Below, in pieces: positions 26,110 through 34,940 of a stretch of DNA of 64,000 nucleotides. The number at the start of each line of letters is the position of its first letter. Within the stretch, counting starts at the first letter, position 1. Source of the stretch: Verticiella alkaliphila (lineage in GTDB: Bacteria > Pseudomonadota > Gammaproteobacteria > Burkholderiales > Burkholderiaceae_B); assembly GCF_018904615.1 (NCBI RefSeq), contig NZ_JADCNH010000026.1, positions 1-64,000 of the forward strand, in the 5' to 3' direction. Both the position numbers and the translations under genes were made by a program. The notes beneath the pieces were generated by a model, which was not told the DNA's origin, ran no database searches, and saw only the letters and a program-made list of their open reading frames with translations.

Positions 26110-27291
26110 ATGACCCATCATTTCGATACGCGGCTGCTGCACGCCGGTCGGCCGGCCACGTCGCCGGAGACGGGCGTGGCGCCCGTCAACGTGCCGACCG
26201 TGCGCACGAGCACGGTGCGCTTTGCCAGCACCGAGGCCTATCGCGATGTCTTCCGGCGCAAGGCGGCAGGCGAGCGCATCGCCAGCTATGGCCGGCAAGG
26301 CATGGATACGCACCAGGCGCTGGAAGACGCGCTGTGCCTCATCGAGGGCGGCGAGCGATGCTTTCTCGCGCCGTCCGGCGTGGCGGCGATCTCGTTCGCC
26401 ATGCTGGGCCTGCTCTCGCCGGGCGATCACGTGCTCGTCACCGACAGCGTCTATGGCCCGGTGCGCAAGCTCGACAGCAGCCTGCTCCAGCGGCTGGGCA
26501 TCGAGGTGACGTACTTCCGGCCCGACGCGCAGGATCTGTCCTCGCTGCTGCGGCCGAACACGCGCGTGATCTATGCGGAAGCACCGGGCTCGTTGCTCTT
26601 CGAGATGCACGATCTGCCGGCGCTGGCGCAGGTGGCGCATGCGCATGGCGCGTTGCTGGTGGCTGACAACACGTGGGGGACGGGCTATCTGTATCCCGCC
26701 CTGGCCATGGGTGCGGACGTGTCCGTCGTCGCTGCGACCAAGTACGTCGCCGGCCATTCGGACGTGATGATGGGTGCCGTGGTGACCCGCGATCCCGCGC
26801 TGGGCAAGCGACTCAACGACACCTACTATGCGCTCGGCCTGACGGTGGGGGCCGACGATGCCTCGCTGGCGTTGCGCGGCGTGCGCACCCTGACCGTGCG
26901 CCTGGCCCAGCATGCGCAGCACGCGCTCACGGTGGCGCGCCATCTCGCCGCGCATCCGGCGGTCTCGCGCGTGTACTGCCCCGCGTTGCCGGGCGATCCC
27001 GGCCACGCGCTGTGGCAGCGCGATTGCCGCGGCACCAATGGCCTCCTGTCCTTCAGCCTGGCCACGGCCGATCACGCCCGCGCCTGCCGCATCGTCGATG
27101 CGCTGACGCTCTTTGGCATCGGGTTCTCGTGGGGCGGTTATGAGAGCCTGGTGCAGCTGGTCGAACCGGGTGATCTGACGGGGCACTCCGCCTGGCAGGA
27201 AGGCGATCGCCCACTGCTGCGCCTGCATATCGGTCTGGAGCATCCCGACGATCTGATCGCGGATCTGAACCGGGCGCTGGCCATCGACTGA
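26110..27291 (+). CDS. metC: Cystathionine beta-lyase, MetC-type
   Basis: A 393-residue PLP enzyme of the Cys/Met metabolism family. Lys211 in AATKYVAGHSD binds PLP; other landmarks are YGRQGMDTHQALEDAL and VADNTWGTGYLYPAL. The tail FGIGFSWGGYESLVQLVEP is typical of MetC rather than MetB. It would cleave cystathionine to homocysteine, pyruvate and ammonia. It shares a tight junction with the crotonase gene, a pairing without an obvious metabolic reason. Confidence 0.92.
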   Translation: MTHHFDTRLLHAGRPATSPETGVAPVNVPTVRTSTVRFASTEAYRDVFRRKAAGERIASYGRQGMDTHQALEDALCLIEGGERCFLAPSGVAAISFAMLGLLSPGDHVLVTDSVYGPVRKLDSSLLQRLGIEVTYFRPDAQDLSSLLRPNTRVIYAEAPGSLLFEMHDLPALAQVAHAHGALLVADNTWGTGYLYPALAMGADVSVVAATKYVAGHSDVMMGAVVTRDPALGKRLNDTYYALGLTVGADDASLALRGVRTLTVRLAQHAQHALTVARHLAAHPAVSRVYCPALPGDPGHALWQRDCRGTNGLLSFSLATADHARACRIVDALTLFGIGFSWGGYESLVQLVEPGDLTGHSAWQEGDRPLLRLHIGLEHPDDLIADLNRALAID

Positions 27292-27294
27292 CGC

Positions 27295-27344
27295 AGCCTC
27301 ATCCCCTGAGGCTCGCTGCCGTCATCAGACCCGCGAGCCTCAGG
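27295..27344. terminator. Two mutually exclusive hairpins between convergent metC and ribD
   Basis: CCTGAGGCTCGC (27305-27316) pairs perfectly with GCGAGCCTCAGG (27333-27344), a 12-bp stem with 16-nt loop. The same left arm can instead pair with AGCCTCA at 27295-27301 (7-bp stem, 5-nt loop). There is no T tract. Position between converging genes suggests a shared terminator. Confidence 0.5.
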
Positions 27345-27358
27345 TGCCGGCGCCCGAT

Positions 27359-28495
27359 TCAGGTCCCGCCCACGGCTGCCTGAAGACCGGCCCATGCGCC
27401 GATGTGGCGTGCCCGCAGCATCACGTCGTCGCCCACGCTTTCCACGCCCGTGAATGCAAACGCGCGGTTGTCGGGCATTTGCGCGAGCGCCGGCAGACGC
27501 ACCATGGGCGCGGCATCGCCGAGCAGCGTGGGCGCGAGATAGGTGATGAGCTCGTCCACGCAACCGAGCCGCATCAGCGTGCCGTTGAGCGTGGCACCGG
27601 CTTCCACGTGGATCTCGTTGAGGTTCTCAGCAGCGAGCAGGCGCAGGAGGGCTTGCACATCGATGCCGCCGTCCGCATCGGCCACGTGCAGTACGCGCGC
27701 GCCCCGGGCTTCAAGCCGGGCCGCGGCCGCGGTGTCCTGAGACGCTGTCACGATCCAGACCTCGCCTTCGTCAAAGAGCCGGGCGCGCACGGGCGTGCGC
27801 AGGCGAGTATCCAGCACGATCTTGCGCGGCAGGCGCGAGACGGCCTCGCCGCGCGGCGTGAGTTGCGGGTCGTCAGCCAGCACGGTGCCCACGCCCGTCA
27901 TGACCGCACAACTGCGGGCGCGCCAGCGATGCCCATGCAGGCGGGCGGCGGGGCCCGTGATCCATTGCGACAGCCCATTGTGCAGGGCGCTGCGGCCATC
28001 GAGCGAGCCGGCGAGCTTCAACCATAGCCACGGCGTGCCCCGCGTCATGCGCGCGACGAAGCCAGGGTTCTGCGCCAGCGCCGCGTCTCGGCACAGGCCC
28101 ACGTCCACCGTGATGCCGGCGGCCCGCAGGCGGGCGATGCCCGCGCCGCCAACGAGCGGGTTCGGATCGCGCATGGCCACCACCACGCGCGCCGGACGCG
28201 CCGCGATCAAGGCATCGGCGCAGGGCGGCGTGCGCCCGTGGTGACTGCACGGCTCCAGGGTGACGTAGAAGGTGCTGCCTGCCACGTCCACGCCCGTTGC
28301 CTGCGCCGCCCGCAACGCCTGGATCTCGGCATGCGCGCTGCCAGGCGGCTGCGTGGCGCCTTCGCCCAGCAACTGCCCATCGCGCACGATCACGCAGCCT
28401 ACGCGCGGATTGGGCGTCGTGATGTTCATCACGGTCTCGGCCTGCGCGAGGGCGCGTTGCATCCAGGCGAGATCGGTGTCTGTGTGAGAGGCCAT
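27359..28495 (-). CDS. ribD: Riboflavin biosynthesis deaminase/reductase RibD
   Basis: A 378-residue bifunctional enzyme for steps two and three of riboflavin synthesis. The deaminase zinc site is His55-Ala-Glu57 with Cys83 and Cys92 (EPCSHHGRTPPC). The reductase half begins near residue 150 (WLWLKLAGSLDGRSA, SQWITG) and includes TGVGTVLADDPQLTPR. Start ATG 28495 precedes the family start WMQRALAQAE; the open frame upstream has no similarity. No FMN riboswitch is visible in the upstream 219 bp. Confidence 0.95.
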   Translation of the reverse strand: MASHTDTDLAWMQRALAQAETVMNITTPNPRVGCVIVRDGQLLGEGATQPPGSAHAEIQALRAAQATGVDVAGSTFYVTLEPCSHHGRTPPCADALIAARPARVVVAMRDPNPLVGGAGIARLRAAGITVDVGLCRDAALAQNPGFVARMTRGTPWLWLKLAGSLDGRSALHNGLSQWITGPAARLHGHRWRARSCAVMTGVGTVLADDPQLTPRGEAVSRLPRKIVLDTRLRTPVRARLFDEGEVWIVTASQDTAAAARLEARGARVLHVADADGGIDVQALLRLLAAENLNEIHVEAGATLNGTLMRLGCVDELITYLAPTLLGDAAPMVRLPALAQMPDNRAFAFTGVESVGDDVMLRARHIGAWAGLQAAVGGT

Positions 28496-28714
28496 CAGCC
28501 GATTGTAGGCCCACCCCACGACGCGCCGCGTCGGTGACGGCACGCCCGTGTGGCGGCCCGGTGCGGTGCTGGCTGCTTTGCCTCGCAGCCCGGCGTCAGA
28601 AGCGGGGACGTCCTCAGGTGCGTCGGATCCCACGCACCCGCCGTCCACGGCGCGCAGGCGCGCCGTATAACGATGCAGGCCCGCCGCCGGCGGGCAGTTG
28701 CCGGATCGCTTCGC

Positions 28715-29830
28715 ATGTCCCTGCCGCACGACAGCGGTTACCGCCGCATCTTCGCCCATCCCGTGATGGTCGAACACCTGCTGCGTGGCTTCGTGCCCGA
28801 GGCCTGGGTGGGCGAGCTCGACTTCGCCACGCTCGAGCCGCGCGGCGGGCATTACGTGACCGACGCTCTTGCTGAGCGGCGCACGGATCTCGTCTGGCGC
28901 GTGCGCCTGGGCGGCGAGCGCTGGCTGTACGTCTATCTGCTGCTCGAATTCCAGAGCCGCGACGATGCCTGGATGGCGCTGCGCATGCTGGCCTACGTGA
29001 GCCTGCTGTATCAGGATCTGGTCAAGACGGGCGAGGTGGCGCGCCCAGGTGAACTGCCGCCCGTCTTCCCGCTGGTGCTGCACCACGGCAGCCGCCCCTG
29101 GGGAGCCGCGCGCGAGATGCGAGGTCTCTTTGCCGGCGCGCCCGATGCGCTCGCCGCCTACCAGCCCAGCCTGCGCTACTTCTTGCTGGACGAGCACCGG
29201 GCCGGGCTGCCCGGCACGGACGACAACCTCGTCGCGCACCTGATTGCGCTGGAGAAGAGCCCCTCACCGCAGGCCACGCGCCGCAGTATCATGCAATTGC
29301 ACCGCCACCTGAAGCACCCGCGACACGATTCGCTGCGCCGGGCCTTCACGGTCTACATCCAGCGCGTGCTCCTTGCCCGGCTCGTGCCCGGGGAGACGAT
29401 TCCCGAAGTCAACGATTTACAGGAGATGGATGCCATGCTTGCCGACCGGGTGGTCGAGTGGACCGAGAAGTGGAAGCAGGATGGGATGCGGGCCGGACTT
29501 GAACAGGGCTTGCGTGAAGGGCGTGAGCGCGGCTTGGCAGAGGGCCGCCAAGTCGGCCATCAACTTGGTCGTCAAGAAGGACGCCAAGAAGGACGGCAAG
29601 AGGGAAGGCAAGAAGGACGGCAAGAGGGACGGCAAGAGGGAAGGCAAGAAGGGCGCTTGGAGGGCAGCCGTCGGCTGTTGTGCGCTCAGCTCGCCGCGCG
29701 TTTTGGCGAGCCGCTGCCTTCCGCGATCGTCGAACGCATCGCCGCAGCCCAGGCCGACGCACTTGACAGCTGGGGTTTAGCGCTCCTGACAGCGCCCACG
29801 CTGGACGCCGTCTTCGACACCTCGCATTGA
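28715..29830 (+). CDS. Rpn-type PD-(D/E)XK nuclease with GRQE repeats and DUF4351
   Basis: A 371-residue Rpn/YhgA-like recombination-promoting nuclease, once annotated as transposase. The N-terminal domain starts HDSGYRRIFAHPVMVEHLL. The nuclease core shows ERRTDLVWRV (Asp) and YLLLEFQS (Glu-x-Gln). Residues about 265-316 form a repetitive segment, GRxxG units passing into eight GRQE copies. A DUF4351 tail follows (LLCAQLAARFGEPLPSAIVERI). ATG 28715 matches family starts; an ATG at 28673 is an alternative. The gene sits between the minus-strand genes ribD and a dehydrogenase, in the opposite direction. Confidence 0.88.
   Translation: MSLPHDSGYRRIFAHPVMVEHLLRGFVPEAWVGELDFATLEPRGGHYVTDALAERRTDLVWRVRLGGERWLYVYLLLEFQSRDDAWMALRMLAYVSLLYQDLVKTGEVARPGELPPVFPLVLHHGSRPWGAAREMRGLFAGAPDALAAYQPSLRYFLLDEHRAGLPGTDDNLVAHLIALEKSPSPQATRRSIMQLHRHLKHPRHDSLRRAFTVYIQRVLLARLVPGETIPEVNDLQEMDAMLADRVVEWTEKWKQDGMRAGLEQGLREGRERGLAEGRQVGHQLGRQEGRQEGRQEGRQEGRQEGRQEGRQEGRLEGSRRLLCAQLAARFGEPLPSAIVERIAAAQADALDSWGLALLTAPTLDAVFDTSH
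29567..29662 (+). repeat. Eight tandem 12-bp units encoding Gly-Arg-Gln-Glu
   Basis: Units of the form GGACGGCAAGAG, with silent variation at the third positions, run eight times without a gap; the last reads Gly-Arg-Leu-Glu. The unit is a multiple of three, so loss or gain by slippage would keep the reading frame. It lies in the linker between the Rpn nuclease and DUF4351 domains. Confidence 0.9.
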
Positions 29831-29833
29831 CGC

Positions 29834-29853
29834 GCCTGCCGCGCACGGCAGGC
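29834..29853. terminator. Hairpin between convergent genes
   Basis: GCCTGCC and GGCAGGC form a perfect 7-bp stem around GCGCAC, 4 bp after the Rpn stop and 17 bp before the dehydrogenase stop on the other strand. No T tract follows, so efficiency is uncertain. Confidence 0.4.
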
Positions 29854-29869
29854 TACCCCGGAGGCCTGA

Positions 29870-30844
29870 CTAGACGAGGTTGCGCGGCTCGCCCGCCAGG
29901 AACGCGTCGATGTTCTGCACCAGTTGGGCCAGCAAGGCCCGGATGGCTTCATCGCTGGCCCAGGCCACGTGCGGGGTGACGATGACGTTGGGAAGCTCCG
30001 ACAACTGCACAAGCACGTGATCATCGTTGGGCGGCTCCACGCTCGCCACGTCGAAGCCCGCGCCGGCGATCCGACCGCTGCGCAATGCCACGTCCAGTGC
30101 GTGCTCGTCCACCAGGCCGCCTCGCGCCGTGTTGATCAGCAAGGGCCGGCGTTCCATGCGGGCAAAGGCCTGCGCGTCGATGAGATGCCGGTTCTCGGGC
30201 CGTAGGGGCACGTGCAGGGTGATCACGTCGCTCTGGGCGAGCAGATCGTCCAGAGGCAGATAGCGGGTATCCGGCAGGCGCTTGCGATCGCCGTGCCTCG
30301 CGTACACCACGTCCATGCCCAGTGCGCGCCCTATGGCCCCCACGGCCTGCCCCAGCGTGCCGTCGCCGATGATGCCCAGCGTCGAGCCGGCGAGGTCGCG
30401 GATGGGGTAATCGTGAAAACAGAACTGATCCGCCTGCTGCCAGCGGCCGGCACCCACGGCATCCCGATAAGCCAGCAGGCTGCGCCGCAGCGCAAAGATC
30501 AACGCGAACGTGTGCTCTGGGACGGTATGACGGGCGTAGTCGCGCACGTTGCACACGGCGATGCCTCGGGCCTTGCACGCGGCCACATCGACGTTGTCCG
30601 TGCCCGTGGCCGAGAGCGCCACGAGCCGCAGCCGGCTCGCCTGCGTGAGACTTTCCTCGGTGATGCGCACCTTGTTGACGATCACCACGTCCGCATCGGC
30701 GATGCGCGCGGCGACCTCGTGCGGGCGCGTCCGTTCGTGCAGCACGTAGCGGTGCGGCTGCGCCAGTGGCGGCAGCACGGCATCATCGGGGAAGGTGGCC
30801 CGATCCAGGAAAACGACAGTCAGCGGGGTGTCGGCGGTCGGCAT
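29870..30844 (-). CDS. D-2-hydroxyacid dehydrogenase, HprA-like
   Basis: A 324-residue NAD(P)-dependent D-isomer hydroxyacid dehydrogenase. The dinucleotide loop is LGIIGDGTLGQAVG, with Asp in place of the first variable glycine neighbour. The family signature around ITLHVPLRPENRHLIDAQ, the Arg in NTARGGLVDE and the HVAWAS catalytic His are present. NVRDYARHTVPEHTFALIFAL is typical of hydroxypyruvate/glyoxylate reductases. It would reduce hydroxypyruvate to glycerate. It follows nrdR by 19 bp and may share its transcript, downstream of glyA, whose serine-glycine chemistry is close. Confidence 0.88.
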   Translation of the reverse strand: MPTADTPLTVVFLDRATFPDDAVLPPLAQPHRYVLHERTRPHEVAARIADADVVIVNKVRITEESLTQASRLRLVALSATGTDNVDVAACKARGIAVCNVRDYARHTVPEHTFALIFALRRSLLAYRDAVGAGRWQQADQFCFHDYPIRDLAGSTLGIIGDGTLGQAVGAIGRALGMDVVYARHGDRKRLPDTRYLPLDDLLAQSDVITLHVPLRPENRHLIDAQAFARMERRPLLINTARGGLVDEHALDVALRSGRIAGAGFDVASVEPPNDDHVLVQLSELPNVIVTPHVAWASDEAIRALLAQLVQNIDAFLAGEPRNLV

Positions 30845-30863
30845 GGGCAGGAGGGGAACGGCC

Positions 30864-31352
30864 TCAAGTCGCGCCAGTGCCGCCGCGACCCTTGCGGGCC
30901 GCCGGCTTGCGCATGTCGCGGATCATGGCCGTGAAGGCATCGATGTCCTTGAAGCTCTGGTAGACCGAGGCAAAGCGCACATAGGCCACTTCGTCCAGGG
31001 CAAAGAGTTCGGCCATCACGAGCTCGCCGATCTGGGCCGAGCTCACTTCGCGCGCCCCGCTGGTGAGGAGGGATTCCTCGATCCGCTGAGCGGCGTCGTC
31101 GATGCGCACGGTATCCACGGGCCGCTTGCGCAATGCCAGCGCAAGGCTCGCGCGCAGCTTGTCCGGATCGTAGTCGCTGCGCGCACCATTGCGCTTGACG
31201 ACCACCGGCATCTGGATCTCTGGCCGCTCATACGTGGTGAAACGCCGATCACAGGCCACACAGCGCCTGCGTCGGCGAATCACGCCGCCGTCATCCGGCA
31301 CCCGGGTCTCGACGACCTGGGTGTCCGCGTGGCCGCAAAAGGGGCACTTCAT
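30864..31352 (-). CDS. nrdR: Transcriptional repressor NrdR
   Basis: NrdR represses ribonucleotide reductase genes in response to ATP/dATP. The 162-residue product has a zinc ribbon with Cys3, Cys6, Cys31 and Cys34, followed by the ATP-cone domain ([23 protein letters not shown]). The conserved block [25 protein letters not shown] is complete. It lies 33 bp after glyA, as in many betaproteobacteria. The C-terminal [10 protein letters not shown] tail is a small extension. Confidence 0.96.
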   Translation of the reverse strand: MKCPFCGHADTQVVETRVPDDGGVIRRRRRCVACDRRFTTYERPEIQMPVVVKRNGARSDYDPDKLRASLALALRKRPVDTVRIDDAAQRIEESLLTSGAREVSSAQIGELVMAELFALDEVAYVRFASVYQSFKDIDAFTAMIRDMRKPAARKGRGGTGAT

Positions 31353-31385
31353 GACGGCTCAATGCCTAAGCGATGAACGATGGAC

Positions 31386-32633
<1,248 letters not shown>

Positions 32634-32690
32634 GGGGGGCTACTCCCGGCGGGGAAGAGAGGCAGAACACGCCAGTTTAATCGAAACTCG

Positions 32691-33344
32691 TCAAGCGCCC
32701 CCGGTGCCGATCTTGGTGGGGGCGAGTTTCGGATTCAAGGTGTAGGTGGCGGTGAGGCTCGCCTGGTCGAGCACGTGGCCTTCCATGGCCTGGCGTACGT
32801 CCTGGCCCGTGAAGCTGCCGTCCACCGCCAGGTGTTCGACGTCCAGCGCGTAGACGGTGAAGACGTAGCGGTGCACGATGGCGTCGTTCCAGGGCGGGCA
32901 AGGGCCGTCGTAGCCGAAGTACTCGCCCTGCATGTCGCGATCGCCCGCGAACCAGCCGGTGTAGTCGTTCAGGCCCTGCCGCGCCTCGAGCGGCGCCACG
33001 GGGCCGCCCTTGCCGTGCGGCGTCACGCCGTTGCTGAACGCGCACTCGTCGACGTCCTCATGCTCGGGCGCGAGGTCCACCAGCACCCAGTGAAAGAAGT
33101 CCACGCGCGGCAGATCGGCCGGCACCTCGCGGCCTTCCTGGTTCACGTCGTCGCCCTGGCTCGGCACATCCGGGTCATGGCAGAGGATCGCGATCGAGCG
33201 GGTGCCCACGGGCAGCTCCGACCAGGCGAGATGCGGGTTCTGGTTGTCGGCCATGGCCACGCGCGTCTTGGGATCGATCTTGCAGAAGGCGTAGCGGGCG
33301 GGCAGCGGCTGCCCATCAGTGAACGACTGGCTCCAGACTTTCAT
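32691..33344 (-). CDS. YbhB/YbcL (PEBP) family protein
   Basis: A 217-residue phosphatidylethanolamine-binding-like protein. The ligand-site motif CHDPDVP and the GHKKY-type DFFHWVLVDL are present, with GYDGPCPPWNDAIVHRYVFTVYALD. There is an insertion around DDVNQEGREVPADLP that the shorter YbhB lacks. No signal peptide is seen. The function of bacterial PEBP proteins is not settled. Located between glyA and tyrS on the same strand. Confidence 0.9.
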   Translation of the reverse strand: MKVWSQSFTDGQPLPARYAFCKIDPKTRVAMADNQNPHLAWSELPVGTRSIAILCHDPDVPSQGDDVNQEGREVPADLPRVDFFHWVLVDLAPEHEDVDECAFSNGVTPHGKGGPVAPLEARQGLNDYTGWFAGDRDMQGEYFGYDGPCPPWNDAIVHRYVFTVYALDVEHLAVDGSFTGQDVRQAMEGHVLDQASLTATYTLNPKLAPTKIGTGGA

Positions 33345-33431
33345 GGCGTGCTCCTCGGGACAAGCGCAGCCCGGCGCCGAGCGCCTCGGGAGCGAAGCGC
33401 AGCGGTGCCGGGCCGGGAAGACGGATGGGCC

Positions 33432-33455
33432 CGCGCCGCCCGGGCAGGCGGCGCG
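33432..33455 (-). terminator. GC-rich hairpin downstream of tyrS
   Basis: CGCGCCGCC (33432-33440) and GGCGGCGCG (33447-33455) form a perfect 9-bp stem with a 6-nt loop, 12 bp after the tyrS stop on the minus strand. There is no T tract, so this may be a weak or Rho-assisted terminator. Confidence 0.4.
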
Positions 33456-33467
33456 CTCGCGCGAGGG

Positions 33468-34703
33468 TTACGACAACCGCACCCGCGCGAATTTGCGTTT
33501 TCCTACTTGTATCACATAGGTGCCTGCCGCGAGCGTGAGTGCCTTGTCCTCGACACGGCTGCCGTCGACCTTCACGCCGCCCTGCTCGATGTTGCGCTGG
33601 GCTTCCGTGCCGGAGGCGGCCAGACCGGCCTCGCGCAGCACCTTCACGATGCCGAGCGGCGCGCCTGCCACCGAGACTTCGGGCATGCCCTCGGGCAAGG
33701 CGCCGTCCCGGAAACGCGCCTCGAAGGCGGCCAGCGCGCGCTCAGCCGCCGCAGCGTCGTGAAAGCGCGTGATGATCTCCTGGGCAAGCATGACCTTGGC
33801 GTCACGCGGATTGCGCCCGTTCTCGCACTCGGCGCGCAAGGCGTTGACCTCGGCCATCGGCCGCATGGACAAGAGCTCGAAGTACGTCCACATCAGCGTG
33901 TCAGACACCGACATCAGCTTGCCGAACATCGAATCGGGTGTCTCGGAGATGCCGATGTAGTTGCCCTTGGACTTGGACATCTTGTCCACGCCGTCCAGGC
34001 CCACCAGCAGCGGCATGGTCAGCACGCACTGCGGCGATTGCCCGTATTCCTTCTGCAGTTCGCGGCCCACCAGCAGGTTGAATTTCTGGTCGGTACCGCC
34101 GAGTTCCAGGTCAGACTCGAGCGCAACGGAGTCATAACCCTGCATGAGCGGGTAGAGGAATTCGTGCACCGAGATCGGTACGCCGGATTTGTAGCGCTTG
34201 GTGAAGTCCTCGCGCTCGAGCATGCGGGCCACGGTATAGCGCGAGGCGAGCTGGATGATCCCCGCCGCGCCCAGGGGGTCGCACCACTCGGAGTTGTAGC
34301 GGATCTCGGTGCGCGCCGAATCGAGCACCAGGCTCGCCTGCGCGTAATAGGTCTTGGCGTTCTCAGCGATCTGCTCACGCGTGAGAGGCGGGCGTGTGGC
34401 GTTGCGCCCGCTCGGGTCGCCGATCATCGAGGTGAAGTCGCCGATCAGGAAGATCACCGTGTGACCCAGATCCTGGAGCTGGCGCAGCTTGTTCAGCACC
34501 ACCGTGTGGCCCAGGTGGATGTCCGGTGCGGTCGGGTCCAGACCGAGCTTGATGCGCAGCGGCTTGCCCGTCTGGCGACTGCGCGCGAGCTTCTGGGCGA
34601 ACTCCGCTTCGACGAGCAATTCGTCGCAGCCGCGCTTGACCACGGCCAGGTCGGCTTCGACTTCAGGTGTGATAGGCAGGGGCTGGATTCGTTCGTCGGA
34701 CAT
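33468..34703 (-). CDS. tyrS: Tyrosyl-tRNA synthetase TyrS
   Basis: A 411-residue class I synthetase charging tRNA-Tyr. The HIGH motif is HLGHT within [18 protein letters not shown], and the second motif is KMSKSKG. An S4 RNA-binding domain closes the protein ([18 protein letters not shown]). The length and the [20 protein letters not shown] block fit the long TyrZ-like bacterial form. It is divergent from the M23 peptidase over 237 bp, a conserved arrangement in betaproteobacteria. Confidence 0.96.
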   Translation of the reverse strand: MSDERIQPLPITPEVEADLAVVKRGCDELLVEAEFAQKLARSRQTGKPLRIKLGLDPTAPDIHLGHTVVLNKLRQLQDLGHTVIFLIGDFTSMIGDPSGRNATRPPLTREQIAENAKTYYAQASLVLDSARTEIRYNSEWCDPLGAAGIIQLASRYTVARMLEREDFTKRYKSGVPISVHEFLYPLMQGYDSVALESDLELGGTDQKFNLLVGRELQKEYGQSPQCVLTMPLLVGLDGVDKMSKSKGNYIGISETPDSMFGKLMSVSDTLMWTYFELLSMRPMAEVNALRAECENGRNPRDAKVMLAQEIITRFHDAAAAERALAAFEARFRDGALPEGMPEVSVAGAPLGIVKVLREAGLAASGTEAQRNIEQGGVKVDGSRVEDKALTLAAGTYVIQVGKRKFARVRLS

Positions 34704-34810
34704 CGATATACTCTGGTTACGGTTTTTGGCGAAATTGTTAGATTTTGCAATTTTGCTTGAAGATCAAGCTGATTTCGCACAATCTTCGCGTGTTTTCTCA
34801 GAAATTCTTT

Positions 34811-34847
34811 ACAAGCCGACGGCAATTTCTACTCGACGTCGGCTTGT
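34811..34847. repeat. 11-bp inverted repeat in the tyrS/M23 divergent region
   Basis: The 237-bp gap 34704-34940 is AT-rich and structured. ACAAGCCGACG (34811-34821) and CGTCGGCTTGT (34837-34847) pair perfectly around a 15-nt loop. A smaller hairpin GCTTGA-AGA-TCAAGC lies at 34755-34769, and TTCATTCGAACGTC at 34865-34878 repeats a 14-mer of the Pho/DeoR control region (15705-15718, opposite strand). No T-box or known riboswitch is recognised. Role as operator or leader structure is open. Confidence 0.6.
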
Positions 34848-34940
34848 TCGCGCAGTGTCCCAGGTTCATTCGAACGTCCGCGCCGCGTCTCAAGCGGCCA
34901 CTGGGAGACCTATTGGTAACAACGTCCAGGTACGTCAATA

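Noticed and set aside
28496-28714. Possible FMN riboswitch upstream of ribD
   Set aside because: The conserved RFN core (such as the GGGGTGAAA and CCGGCGGT segments) could not be found on the minus strand here.
29560-29665. CRISPR-like direct repeats
   Set aside because: Units are 12 bp, contiguous, without spacers, and translate to GRQE in the coding frame of the Rpn gene.
28715-29830. Transposase or insertion sequence
   Set aside because: Rpn-type proteins were formerly labelled transposases, but no terminal inverted repeats or target duplication flank the gene and the fold is a PD-(D/E)XK nuclease.
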